64,000 bases of DNA from Methanoculleus sp. UBA430 (GTDB lineage Archaea > Halobacteriota > Methanomicrobia > Methanomicrobiales > Methanoculleaceae), in the NCBI RefSeq assembly GCF_002506585.1, contig NZ_DAXW01000015.1, forward strand, positions 220-64,219. The letters are read 5' to 3'. The translations under genes and the position numbers were made by a program. The stretch's first letter is position 1, and each line of letters starts with the position of its first letter. The notes below the pieces were generated by a model that saw nothing but the letters and a program-made list of their open reading frames with translations, did no database searches and had not been told where the DNA came from. Positions 18,799 through 27,439 of this stretch are shown in pieces.

Positions 18799-19773
18799 AT
18801 GAAGAAGATCGTTGTACACGTAAGGGAAGACGGGCATAGCAGAGTAGAAGAGGTCCTTACAGGCCTTCATTATACGATATCGCTCGTTCAGGAGATCTAC
18901 GAGATCACCATATACACGCCGGACGAGAACCTCGACGACCTGATCGAGAAGATCCAGGGCGTGCTGGACCTGCGGTACAACGAGAACATGATCGAGGTCT
19001 CGACACCGGAGTTCGTCATCTCGTCGCTCTTAAAACGCGCCGAAAAGGAGACCGAGAAGAAGGGCGAGAAAACGCCGGTCGAGAAACTGCTCGAAACCAT
19101 CCAGGGTTACGATAAACTCGATCTCGAAAAACTTGTGTTGACGTCCATCGCCGGGCTGGTAGCCTTCTTCGGCCTGCTGCTCGACAACCAGACGATCCTC
19201 ATCGGGGCCATGCTTCTCTCCCCGATCATGGGCCCGATCTATGGGTTCGCCGTCTATGCCGCTCTCGGCAGGATCCAGAACGCCCTGCGCTGCCTCAGCG
19301 TGCTGGCGGCACTGCTCCTGGGCGTCTTCGTCCTCTCCGCCGTCGCCACCTTCCTGATCGGCCTCGTCTTACCGATCGGACCGACCGAAGAGATCGTCAC
19401 GCGCCTCGTGTTGAACCCCATGTATACGCTGATGGCAGTGCTTCTGGGGTTCGCGGCCGCGATGGCGTTCAACAAGAGCATAACGGAGGTGATCGCCGGC
19501 GTCGCCATCTCTGCCGCCATCATCCCGCCGACGGTGGTGGCCGGCCTCGTCCTGGTGCTCCAGCCCATCAGCCTGCTCTCCTCCGCGCTGCTGGTTGCCG
19601 GGCAGGTCGTCGGGCTGATGGCAGGCGCACTCATCGCCGTCGTCCTGCTAAAGATAGAACCCCGGGCACCCCGGGAAAAGGCCGTTGCACGGCGATACCG
19701 GGCATGGCCGATCATAACAACCGTGATCCTCCTCACCCTGCTCATCGGGATCTCGTGGCTCATGTGGATGTAG
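18799..19773 (+). CDS. DUF389 (TIGR00341) family membrane protein
   Basis: A 324-residue protein. The first 95 residues form a soluble alpha/beta domain (MKKIVVHVREDG...), followed by a charged linker, then about six transmembrane helices starting near residue 112 with LTSIAGLVAFFGLLLDNQTI. The membrane part contains IGAMLLSPIMGPIYG, GFAAAMAFNKS and AISAAIIPPTVVAG, which are signature blocks of DUF389. The family is widespread and uncharacterised; a transport role has been guessed from its fold only. It has a long upstream spacer and no coupled neighbour. Confidence 0.88.
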   Translation: MKKIVVHVREDGHSRVEEVLTGLHYTISLVQEIYEITIYTPDENLDDLIEKIQGVLDLRYNENMIEVSTPEFVISSLLKRAEKETEKKGEKTPVEKLLETIQGYDKLDLEKLVLTSIAGLVAFFGLLLDNQTILIGAMLLSPIMGPIYGFAVYAALGRIQNALRCLSVLAALLLGVFVLSAVATFLIGLVLPIGPTEEIVTRLVLNPMYTLMAVLLGFAAAMAFNKSITEVIAGVAISAAIIPPTVVAGLVLVLQPISLLSSALLVAGQVVGLMAGALIAVVLLKIEPRAPREKAVARRYRAWPIITTVILLTLLIGISWLMWM

Positions 19774-20059
19774 CAGCGCACAACGTCACTTCACTTCCTC
19801 CCGCTCAAGGAGCCGTTACAGTAACGGGATCGTCTCTTCTGTGCATGGTTACCAGACCGGGTTTCATTGCTCCGGGTGCGGTTCTTCCCGGACCGGCTGG
19901 CCATCCCCTCAGCCGGGCCATTGATTACCGCGTGGGTGTATCGGGTAGATACGCGTTCTCGAAGGGCTCTATACGGGCATATGGATGTGTGATAAACTCC
20001 GGTGTCATATATACTACACAGAACGCATATACCCTCCCGGCACCAACGCTGTACAATCC

Positions 20060-21067
20060 ATGGAGATCAGAAAAGTCCAGATCACCGGGGGCTCGTCGTA
20101 CATCGTATCCCTGCCGAAACAGTGGATCAGATCCGCAAACATACAGAAGAACGACCCTGTAGGATTGATCATACAGCCTGACGGTTCGCTCCTGATCACG
20201 CCGAAGATCGGCGGGGAGCCGACCTATCGCACCAGAGTTTTTGAGGTCGGTGCCACGACGGATCGCACCTACCTGCTCCGCCTCCTCGTCGGGGCATACG
20301 TCGCCGGGTTCACGGCCATCCGCCTCGAGTCGAGAGGAAGAATGCCGCCGTTTGCCCTGCAGCTCGTCCGGGAATTCACGCAGATGGCGATCGGCCAGGA
20401 GGTGGTCGGCGAGACGGACTCCTCGATAACGATCAAGGATCTCCTCAACCCTGCAGAGATGCCGCTTGAGAACACCCTCAAACGGATGCATGTGCTGGCA
20501 CGGGGCATGCAGCAGGACGCGATGGCCGCCATACGGGGGCGCGACGCGGCACTTGCCCGGGACGTCGTCGTGCGGGACACGGAGGTAGACCGGCTGCACT
20601 GGCTCGTTGCGCGGCAGGACAACCTCATCGCGATCGATGCCGCGCTCTCGCGCCGAATGGGCATCCCGGTACACCAGGCGACGTACTATTTCCAGGTCAG
20701 CAGAATCATCGAGCGGATAGCCGATCACGCCACCCGGGTTGCGCATAACGCTCTCGCCCTGATCGACCGCGAGGTCGAGGCGGCGACACTTGACCTCATG
20801 GATGATGCAAGCGCGCTTGCTCTGGATATCTTCGCGTGGAGCATGGAAGCGTTTCATTCGGGCGACATCATGAAGGCAAACACGACGCTTCAGAAAGTGC
20901 GCGATCTCGAGGAGATGACCCGGGAGATCAGCACCCGGGTGCTCCGGTACGAGGCGGTGACGGCGATCCCCGTGGGACAGATTGCAGACAGTATCCGGCG
21001 TATCGGGGAATACTCCGGCGACATCTGCGAAAGCGTCATCAATTATACCGTCGGCCAGGAGTCATGA
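20060..21067 (+). CDS. AbrB-PhoU domain phosphate uptake regulator
   Basis: A 335-residue protein combining an N-terminal SpoVT/AbrB-type DNA-binding domain (MEIRKVQITGGSSYIVSLPKQW) with a C-terminal PhoU helical domain at about residues 110-330, containing repeated helices such as DTEVDRLHWLVARQDNLIA. This architecture is common in archaea and suggests a transcription factor that senses phosphate or metal state through PhoU. The ATG at 20060 begins the AbrB fold; CATATATAC (20006-20014) is a TATA box. No pst genes adjoin it, so its target is unknown; the next gene is an anion/cation permease. Confidence 0.85.
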   Translation: MEIRKVQITGGSSYIVSLPKQWIRSANIQKNDPVGLIIQPDGSLLITPKIGGEPTYRTRVFEVGATTDRTYLLRLLVGAYVAGFTAIRLESRGRMPPFALQLVREFTQMAIGQEVVGETDSSITIKDLLNPAEMPLENTLKRMHVLARGMQQDAMAAIRGRDAALARDVVVRDTEVDRLHWLVARQDNLIAIDAALSRRMGIPVHQATYYFQVSRIIERIADHATRVAHNALALIDREVEAATLDLMDDASALALDIFAWSMEAFHSGDIMKANTTLQKVRDLEEMTREISTRVLRYEAVTAIPVGQIADSIRRIGEYSGDICESVINYTVGQES

Positions 21068-21094
21068 GGGGCGGGCGCGGCCCCTGGTGATCCC

Positions 21095-21100
21095 TTTTTT
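21095..21100 (+). terminator. Oligo-T terminator
   Basis: A T6 run 28 bases after the stop of the PhoU-like gene, before the permease gene; suitable for factor-independent archaeal termination. Confidence 0.4.
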
Positions 21101-21150
21101 CGGGCGGACGACGAACCATCGATAAACGTACCTTCCTTGCCCGCGATACC

Positions 21151-22401
21151 ATGAACACCCTCATCCCGATCGTCGTTCTCATCATTGTTTTTCTCCTGAT
21201 CGCGGTCCGGAAGATCGGAAACGTCAACTTCCGCATATGGCAGGTGATGCTCCTTGGGGCAGCCACCGTCTTGGTGACAGGAGCGATCACGCCGCAAGAT
21301 GCGCTCGCGTCCATCAATCTCGACGTAATGCTCTTCCTCTTCTTCATGTTCGTGATCGGTGAAGCGGTCGCAGAGAGCGGATACCTCTACCACCTCTCCC
21401 ACCGGCTCTTCTCCCGGGCAGAGTCGGTCCGGCACCTGGTCGTTCTCATCCTCCTCGGCGGCGGCCTGTTCTCGGCGCTCCTGATGAACGATACGCTCGC
21501 GGTCATCGGCACCCCGCTGATGCTCTACTTCGCCCGGCGGCACGGCATCTCCCCAAAACTCCTGCTTCTCGCGCTCGCGTTCGCCGTCACGACGGGAAGC
21601 GTGGTAAGCCCCATCGGGAACCCGCAGAACCTCCTCGTCGCCCTCTCGGGCAGCGTTCCGGACCCGTTCGTCACGTTCCCCCTCTACCTGGCCGTTCCGA
21701 CGGCGATCTCGCTTCTGCTCGCCTACGGGTTCCTCGCAAGAGCATTTCCAGGCGAGTTCCACACGACCGCGCTGGTCCACCGCGAGGAGGAGATCCGTGA
21801 CCCCACCCTCGCGTCCCTCTCCCGCCTCTCGCTTATCCTGCTCGTTCTCCTGATCGGGGCCCAGGTCGTCGCAGCCATGCTCGTCCCGGAATTCGATCTC
21901 CGAGTGACCTGGATCGCGGTCGTCGCGGCCATACCCGTCCTCGTCGGGAGCAGGCGGCGGTTCGAGCTCATCCGCCGGATCGACTGGCCGACACTGGCCT
22001 TCTTCGCCGGCCTCTTCGTCCTGATGGCGAGCGTCTGGCAGTCAGGATTCTTCCAGTCGCTCATCGAAGGAAGCTCTCTCGATCTCGCCGCCATCCCGGT
22101 CATCGTCGTGATGGGCGTCGTCGTCTCCCAGTTCGTCTCGAACGTCCCCTTCGTTGCCCTCGCCCTCCCCGTCCTCTCGCACCTCGGGAGCTCCACCGTC
22201 GGCATGATGGCGCTTGCGGCCGGCAGCACCATCGCCGGGAACATGCTGATCCTCGGGGCGGCAAGCAACGTCATCATCATCCAGTGCGCGGAGAGAGAGG
22301 GAGAGACACTGACGTTTGGGGAGTTTGCCCGGATCGGCGTCCCGCTCACCATCGCCCAGACGGCAGTGTACGTGCTCTTCCTCACGCTCCTCCCGGCGTG
22401 A
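21151..22401 (+). CDS. SLC13/ArsB-NhaD superfamily permease
   Basis: A 416-residue protein with about eleven transmembrane helices. It contains LLMNDTLAVIGTP near residue 110 and SNVPFVALALPVL near 330, the two reentrant-loop motifs of the ion-transporter superfamily that includes ArsB, NhaD and SLC13 (DASS) carriers. VVSPIGNPQNLL (about 150) matches the SNP/GNP ligand motif. The ion is not decidable; there is no arsR or arsA nearby, so arsenite export is not supported. It follows a PhoU-type regulator, which may hint at anion transport, but they have separate promoters. Confidence 0.82.
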   Translation: MNTLIPIVVLIIVFLLIAVRKIGNVNFRIWQVMLLGAATVLVTGAITPQDALASINLDVMLFLFFMFVIGEAVAESGYLYHLSHRLFSRAESVRHLVVLILLGGGLFSALLMNDTLAVIGTPLMLYFARRHGISPKLLLLALAFAVTTGSVVSPIGNPQNLLVALSGSVPDPFVTFPLYLAVPTAISLLLAYGFLARAFPGEFHTTALVHREEEIRDPTLASLSRLSLILLVLLIGAQVVAAMLVPEFDLRVTWIAVVAAIPVLVGSRRRFELIRRIDWPTLAFFAGLFVLMASVWQSGFFQSLIEGSSLDLAAIPVIVVMGVVVSQFVSNVPFVALALPVLSHLGSSTVGMMALAAGSTIAGNMLILGAASNVIIIQCAEREGETLTFGEFARIGVPLTIAQTAVYVLFLTLLPA

Positions 22402-22406
22402 GGAGG

Positions 22407-23318
22407 TCAGGGGCGGCAGGACTCCACATGCCCCGGCTCTGCCGCGAGGTCCAGGTAGATTGAGCCGAACCTGACCGACGCAATGGCGGCCGGGTCAAAC
22501 GGCGGAGCAACGACCTCGAGCACGCGTCCTTGGGGATGCACCTCCCCGGCGATGCCGAGGGCGAGGGTGAAACTCTCGGGGTCGTTGAGGGAGACCAGCC
22601 TTCGGGCGGCCCCGCGAGGATTCTTCAGGTCGGGCACCCGGCCCTGGAGCCCGAGCCCTGAAAGCGGGACCTCCTGCAATCGCGCGTCGGCAAAATAGGC
22701 CTTGAGGCGCTCCTCGCGGTAACGCCGCCGCTCGACCGCGGTCCGGGCGACGGCCGCCGATGATACGGGGATCCGGTGGACCGTCATTGCCGGACGCCGG
22801 GAGAAGTTCGCGAGCAGCCGTTCCAGTTCCCGCCCGCGCTGGAGGACGACGAGCCGGGTAGGATGGAGCAGGTCGATCATCTGGAACTGGAACTCAGCGC
22901 CCACCCCGCCGGAGACGAGCCCGGGTGAGTCGATGACGGTCGTGCCTGCACCGAGTTCGGCGGCCTTCTCGACGAGGCGCTTTGCTCCCGTCAACGTCTG
23001 GATGAAGTGGCCGCCCGGGGACGTCGAGCCGATGAACCGGAGATAGGGTAGGCCAGGCGGCTCCGGCGATCCGGGGTAGAGGAGCATCCCCTCGGTCGTC
23101 GGCGGGCCGATACGGGACTGCCCGGTGTCGCAGTCGACATATGCCGTGCTCATGCGCGGTGCCGTCTCGTCGACGATGTAGCGGCAGAGCATCGTTTTTC
23201 CGCTGTCTGTCGCCCCGACGACGTAAACGCGCTCGGGGGCATCCGCCCGCAAGAGCGCCGCGACGAGTGCCTCCCATCCTTCCCCGATACGGATCGTGGC
23301 CACGATTCTGCCCCTCAC
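22407..23318 (-). CDS. Clp1/Grc3-type polynucleotide 5'-hydroxyl kinase
   Basis: A 303-residue P-loop protein with Walker A GATDSGKT near residue 33 and YVDCDTGQSRIGPP, the Walker B-like block of the Clp1/Grc3 RNA 5'-kinase family; the C-terminal domain is a small beta region. Archaeal Clp1 phosphorylates the 5'-OH ends of RNA or DNA in vitro. A longer frame reaches 23384, but a minus-strand TATA box (CACTATAAACC near 23345) lies about 27 bases upstream of the GTG at 23318, so I choose that as a leaderless start (residues MRGRIVATIRIGEGWE). Confidence 0.78.
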   Translation of the reverse strand: MRGRIVATIRIGEGWEALVAALLRADAPERVYVVGATDSGKTMLCRYIVDETAPRMSTAYVDCDTGQSRIGPPTTEGMLLYPGSPEPPGLPYLRFIGSTSPGGHFIQTLTGAKRLVEKAAELGAGTTVIDSPGLVSGGVGAEFQFQMIDLLHPTRLVVLQRGRELERLLANFSRRPAMTVHRIPVSSAAVARTAVERRRYREERLKAYFADARLQEVPLSGLGLQGRVPDLKNPRGAARRLVSLNDPESFTLALGIAGEVHPQGRVLEVVAPPFDPAAIASVRFGSIYLDLAAEPGHVESCRP

Positions 23319-23445
23319 GAGAACTGTTGTGGTCCATGGTTTATAGTGCTTGATGCAACGCTCCCGCGGTCTAACCCGCCGCATCTCCTGTGGGCCGCAT
23401 GCCGCGAGAGCGAGGTTTTATTGTGAGTGCGGTCCACTGGCGGGC

Positions 23446-23967
23446 ATGAGCAGAACGACAGCAACCACCGAGCCGGTGTCCGCGGCCCTCGGCAGGACGT
23501 TTCCCACCCTTATAGCCACGTCTCTCTCCGGGAAGGTCGTCACCCTTCCCGACGATGCGAAAGGCGACGTCTCGCTCGTCGTCCTCGTCTTCCTCGAGTC
23601 GGCCCTGCCGATGGCAGAGTCGGGGAGCGCCCCCTTTTCCGGGGCGTTCACCCAAAACCCCCGGGTGACAACCTACCTCGTGACGGTAGTCGGCGATAGC
23701 CTCATCGGCAGATCCCTTGCCGACCGCATCCGCCAGGGGCTCGCGGGTGGTGTCCCGCCCGCGAAGTACAACCTGGTGCTGACCGTACCCGGCGATATCG
23801 AGCGGTGCCGGCGGGCCTACGACATCGACGAGACGTCGTTCGCCTACATCTACCTCCTGGACGGACGCGGCATCATCCGCTGGATGGAGAAGGGGACCAT
23901 AACACCGGAGGGCCTCGACGCCCTGCTGGACGCGGCCCGCGCGATGCTCGAACCGCTCCTGGAGTGA
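23446..23967 (+). CDS. Thioredoxin-fold-like hypothetical protein without redox cysteines
   Basis: A 173-residue soluble protein. It opens with an AhpC/redoxin-like phrase (ALGRTFPTLIATSLSGKVVTLPD) and has SLVVLVFLESALPMAES where a redox CxxC would be expected, then YNLVLTVPGDIERCRRAYDI and the strand YIYLLDGRGIIRWME. The only Cys is isolated, so peroxidase or disulfide chemistry is unlikely. It resembles Atp10-like or redoxin-derived proteins. The ATG at 23446 has a TATA box (GGTTTTATTG, 23413-23422) about 28 bases upstream, implying leaderless transcription divergent from the Clp1-like gene. Confidence 0.65.
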   Translation: MSRTTATTEPVSAALGRTFPTLIATSLSGKVVTLPDDAKGDVSLVVLVFLESALPMAESGSAPFSGAFTQNPRVTTYLVTVVGDSLIGRSLADRIRQGLAGGVPPAKYNLVLTVPGDIERCRRAYDIDETSFAYIYLLDGRGIIRWMEKGTITPEGLDALLDAARAMLEPLLE

Positions 23968-24098
23968 TTCAGGGCGCAAAAAGGAAGAGGGGCTCTACCG
24001 GCATGAAAAACGGAGACGGCCAATCATGACTCGGATCCTTACTCTGGCAGGCCTGGCAGATGCTGTGCATGCCCACTGGCGGTTTTTCATGCCAGCGG

Positions 24099-24575
24099 TT
24101 AAAGGTTCTTCAAAGCAACGATATCCGTCACGCCGGTAAGTTTCCAGATGTTCGAGCGCTCCTCGGAGGCGATCGCCTCAAGCGGCTCCTCGGGCTTGTG
24201 GCCGAGCGCCGCGAGGATGTTCTGGGAGAGGTTGTGCGCCCGGATCATGCTCACGAACTTCTCTCTCACGATCTTCTTCTCGATCGCATCCTCAAGTTGG
24301 ACCAGGTACCCCTGCATGGTCACGAAGGTGTAACAGGAGAGGTCGCTGGAATACTTCTCAATCTCGACGGAAACATACGGGTGCTGCCGGAAGAGGTCGT
24401 TCTTCCTGCCATACTTGGTTGCCAGGAAGTAGAGAAATTTTCCGTCGAAGACGTACAGGAACGGGGCGATATATGGGTATTTACTCCCTTGAAATGCAAT
24501 CCGGCTGATAAACCCCTCTTCGATGAGCTGGTCGTACTCGGCTTTATTCATATTCGGTATCTTCACGATCTCCAT
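24099..24575 (-). CDS. Pyridoxamine 5'-phosphate oxidase-like flavin-binding protein
   Basis: A 158-residue split-barrel protein. YPYIAPFLYVFDGKFLYFLA and GRKNDLFRQHPYVSVEIEKY match the FMN-binding strands of the PNPOx-like family found in many anaerobes, and a second half (DAIEKKIVREKFVSMIRAHN) is helical. Members bind FMN, F420 or heme; the cofactor is not decidable here. The ATG at 24575 (MEIVKIPNMNK) has AGAGGATA just upstream. A longer frame to 24923 has poor coding character and is not used. Confidence 0.78.
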   Translation of the reverse strand: MEIVKIPNMNKAEYDQLIEEGFISRIAFQGSKYPYIAPFLYVFDGKFLYFLATKYGRKNDLFRQHPYVSVEIEKYSSDLSCYTFVTMQGYLVQLEDAIEKKIVREKFVSMIRAHNLSQNILAALGHKPEEPLEAIASEERSNIWKLTGVTDIVALKNL

Positions 24576-24936
24576 CAGGTATCCTCTTATATCCCGGTAA
24601 CCCGTGAGAGTACATATAGGTTTCCACGGGAGGGTGCGTTGTTTTCCCGGGAAAACAAGATGCCCGGAAATCAGGGGCTGGATTTCCAGAATATTCGATT
24701 TAGTCGCCGGGCCGGCGAGCAGTAACTCTCCCCCGGACGAGTCCTGCCCGCCTCGCCTCCCGAGGATCCTGTCCCGGGGGCGGTCCGGGCAGGGTTTCTG
24801 TCGGCTGCTCTGCCCGGGCCTCCAAGAACGGTAGTTCTGCTGCCGGCTACGCCGCCCCCTGGCTGGCGGAGTTTCACCGATACGAGAAACGGTTTCGTTA
24901 AAGAGCCCATTTTTTTCAAACAAACAATATAATAAT

Positions 24937-24958
24937 ATTTATATACATCAGATGAGAG
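24937..24958 (+). promoter_or_regulatory. TATA box and ribosome site of the secreted-protein gene
   Basis: ATTTATATACA (24937-24947) and GATGAGAG (24951-24958) lie just before the ATG at 24963. A second AT-rich tract starts at 24908. The rest of the 24576-24936 spacer shows no gene. Confidence 0.45.
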
Positions 24959-24962
24959 AAAA

Positions 24963-26321
24963 ATGCACATGAGCAAGCACCATGAGCACGCTCTAATAAT
25001 CTTTGGAATTGTCGTCTGCGCGGGGTTCCTCTTATCTGTGCCGGCCATTGCCGACTCAGGCCAGGGGCTCACGGCGCTGAAGTCGGGGGAACTCTTATCG
25101 TTCTCATTCGACGATATTTTGACGACAAAATACGAATCAGAGCCATTAGGCGTCCCGATACTGCTGGACGAAGATGCCTCCAACGCGGCTCCGACACTCC
25201 CGGACGGGAGGGATACCTCTACCGCAGTCCCGGCTGATGCCGGGGTTCCCGAGACCCTCACCGGCGCCGGTGCAGAGGTGGTGATGCCCGCCGATCCGGC
25301 GAAGACCAGCTCGTCCGTCGTTCCGGATCCTGCAGTCGGTACACCTTCCGACAGGGACAGCAGGTACGACAACGAACGGCTGGCAGATCTGATCGACACC
25401 GCCAGCATCCGCCTGATGCGACTCTCGATGGAGCATGCCCATGCCCTCTACCTGCAGGACCCGGATGCCGCCGCTGTAGCGGCGGACGACCTGCATGCGC
25501 TCTCCGTCAGGATGCTCGGTGAGGTGCAGCCGCTCCAGGTCTCTCCGGAACAGCAGCATGTCAAGGATGAGTTCGTGAGATCGCTCGGTGCCTACTCCAC
25601 GGCAAGCGAAACGCTTCTCGACACGACGGATGCCGGTGAAGAGTCGGTCCCGACGGCTTTCAGGGATCTCGCCGGAGCGTCGGAAAGCCTTGAGGCGGTC
25701 AGCCAGCAGACCATCAGGATGCAGCAGGCCGGCACCGATCTCGCCACACCGAGCGACGTCACCACCCGGGCAGCAGCGGCGCCCGTCGTTCCAACCGGAA
25801 CCGGGTCGGTTCCAGTCGCACCGACGCCGGAGACATTGCCTCTCCAGGAACGGTACACCTACGACGATCCGTCAGGTGAGAATATGGTCTCGCTACTCGC
25901 AGAGTCCGCCCGAACCGTAACGGCATACCAGGATCTCCCGGTCAATAAATCGGCGGCGGCGAAGGTTGAGGCAGACGAAGGACGCGCCTTCCTCCTCGTT
26001 GTCGTCAAATCGACGAATCTCGGGCACAAGGGCGACTCCGACCTCTATGCTATCGAGACTCCCGGGCGGGATGCGTTCATCCTTAATTACCAGGGAGCCA
26101 CATTCGAGCCCATGGAGACTCCGGAGTTCACCCTGCTCGGGGAATCCTTCGACAAAACGACGCTGGACCGGTATGAATCGCTGAAAGGCTATCTTTACTT
26201 CGATGTCCCGGCGTCAATCAATGTCTCCGCGGCGACTCTCACAGCGGATCTCGGGAGTGCCGGCACTCCGGCCTGGGATCTCGGGAGAACATTCAGCGAA
26301 GAGCCAGTCGCTGCGGTATAA
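24963..26321 (+). CDS. Secreted protein with a C-terminal DUF4352-like beta domain
   Basis: A 452-residue exported protein. A signal peptide covers about residues 1-31 (LIIFGIVVCAGFLLSVPAIA). A low-complexity Ala/Pro/Asp linker occupies about 65-125, a helical segment about 135-245, and a second Pro/Thr/Val linker about 255-290. The last 130 residues (ARTVTAYQDLPVN to TPAWDLG) look like an immunoglobulin-like domain of the DUF4352 kind, with FLLVVVKSTNLG as its first strands. There is no C-terminal anchor, so it is released or bound to the S-layer. I do not recognise a specific family. Confidence 0.6.
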   Translation: MHMSKHHEHALIIFGIVVCAGFLLSVPAIADSGQGLTALKSGELLSFSFDDILTTKYESEPLGVPILLDEDASNAAPTLPDGRDTSTAVPADAGVPETLTGAGAEVVMPADPAKTSSSVVPDPAVGTPSDRDSRYDNERLADLIDTASIRLMRLSMEHAHALYLQDPDAAAVAADDLHALSVRMLGEVQPLQVSPEQQHVKDEFVRSLGAYSTASETLLDTTDAGEESVPTAFRDLAGASESLEAVSQQTIRMQQAGTDLATPSDVTTRAAAAPVVPTGTGSVPVAPTPETLPLQERYTYDDPSGENMVSLLAESARTVTAYQDLPVNKSAAAKVEADEGRAFLLVVVKSTNLGHKGDSDLYAIETPGRDAFILNYQGATFEPMETPEFTLLGESFDKTTLDRYESLKGYLYFDVPASINVSAATLTADLGSAGTPAWDLGRTFSEEPVAAV

Positions 26322-26333
26322 CCCGCACCACAC

Positions 26334-26339
26334 TTTTTT
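26334..26339 (+). terminator. Oligo-T tract between convergent genes
   Basis: A T6 run 13 bases after the secreted-protein stop and before the convergent phosphodiesterase gene; candidate terminator. Confidence 0.35.
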
Positions 26340-26354
26340 CCGCCCCCTACCGGA

Positions 26355-26852
26355 TCACAGGGAGAGCAGTTCGACGTTCCGGTTCACCGTATCCAGAACG
26401 GCGACGGTCGGCCGGCCGGTCAGGTAACCGCAGACCTCCCCGGGGTTGACGACCAGGGTCCCCCCAAGCGTCCTGACCCCTGCCTGGTGGGTATGGCCGT
26501 GGACCACAACGTCGAAGGCCTTGCGTCCGATGAGCGCCTGCAGGAGTTCGCGGTCATCGCCGTGCAGCAGACCGATCGTCATGCCGCCCGCGGTGACGGC
26601 AGCAAAGGCTCCCCGCAGGCTGAGGAGTTCATGCTCGGCAAAGCGTGCCGAGATGAGACGTTGGTCGCCGTCGTTGTTCCCGAGAACCCCGATCATGGGT
26701 GACTGCAGGTTTGCAAGCAGGGGAACGACAAACGGTGAGACATAATCCCCGGCATGGAGCACCAGTTCTACCCGCTCCCTGTTCAACTGTCCTACGGCCG
26801 CATCCACCAGCTGGAGGTTGTCGTGTGTGTCGGAGAGGATCCCGATACGCAT
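26355..26852 (-). CDS. YfcE/MJ0936-type metallophosphodiesterase
   Basis: A 165-residue calcineurin-fold phosphoesterase. All metal-binding motifs are present in order: ILSDTHDN (residues 4-11), HAGDY, LGNNDG, LHGD, and VHGHTHQAG. Family members hydrolyse phosphodiesters such as bis-p-nitrophenyl phosphate with Mn2+ or Ni2+; the natural substrate is unknown. The ATG at 26852 begins the first strand and is preceded on the minus strand by GGAGTG; the longer frame to 26924 adds only unrelated residues. Confidence 0.88.
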   Translation of the reverse strand: MRIGILSDTHDNLQLVDAAVGQLNRERVELVLHAGDYVSPFVVPLLANLQSPMIGVLGNNDGDQRLISARFAEHELLSLRGAFAAVTAGGMTIGLLHGDDRELLQALIGRKAFDVVVHGHTHQAGVRTLGGTLVVNPGEVCGYLTGRPTVAVLDTVNRNVELLSL

Positions 26853-27237
26853 GTATGCACTCCTGACCGCTTCCACGATATAGGTGACTGTGCATCGCAT
26901 GGGGGGTCGGGGCGAGGGCACCACCCCATCGCGTCCGGCCCGGTCGTCCCCACCACCGGTGCGTCGGATGCGGCCCCGTTCTTCCCCCGGAGATCTCCCG
27001 TGGCGGGTAGTTGTGTTGGGGGGCCTCCTCCCCCGGACCTCCTCGCGCTTCTGCGCATACTGCCCCAGAAATCTGGAATGTCCTGGGTATTCTCAAGTTT
27101 TCACACCGGAAAATCTTTATTCGACTATTATCTGATACTGGAATAGGAGCATGCTCTCGAGAAGACACGGGATTCCGGGCAGAGCCCGGGTCAGGTGGAT
27201 CGGGAGCGCAGAAGCAATGGATTCATGGAGGCACAGC
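26853..27237 (+). other. 385-bp spacer with divergent promoters
   Basis: On the minus strand an ACCTATATCG box (about 26880) can serve the phosphodiesterase. On the plus strand ATCTTTATTCG (27112-27122) can serve the small acidic gene, leaving a leader of about 95 bases. GC-rich sequence at 26890-27060 has no convincing reading frame. Confidence 0.35.
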
Positions 27238-27408
27238 ATGTGGGCGTATGTCAAACGTTCTGACGGCAGAACAGAAGAGCGAGAATTCCCTGCGGGGATA
27301 TACATCGAGATCGGCGATATTCTTGAGGATGGCGCAGTCGTCGTTGATGTCCCGTTCTCCGACGACATCGACGACGACGCAGAGGCCCCGGTACTCTACG
27401 ATGACTGA
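27238..27408 (+). CDS. Small acidic protein, 56 residues
   Basis: I do not recognise this family. The protein starts MWAYVKRSDGRTEEREF and ends in a strongly acidic tail (DDIDDDAEAPVLYDD). The fold is probably a few beta strands. The ATG at 27238 is chosen because GGAGG (27227-27231) is six bases upstream, whereas the ATGs at 27151 and 27217 lack a site. It is convergent with the Usp-GNAT gene, 31 bases away. Confidence 0.6.
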   Translation: MWAYVKRSDGRTEEREFPAGIYIEIGDILEDGAVVVDVPFSDDIDDDAEAPVLYDD

Positions 27409-27439
27409 GCCGGAATGACGAGTGTGCCGTGCTGCCGTA

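Noticed and set aside
21151..22401. Arsenite pump ArsB
   Set aside because: The fold is shared with NhaD and SLC13 carriers, and there is no ars gene nearby; a specific substrate is not supported.
26853..27237. Several 80-90-residue frames in the spacer
   Set aside because: GC-rich chance frames on both strands, none with a ribosome site or recognisable sequence.
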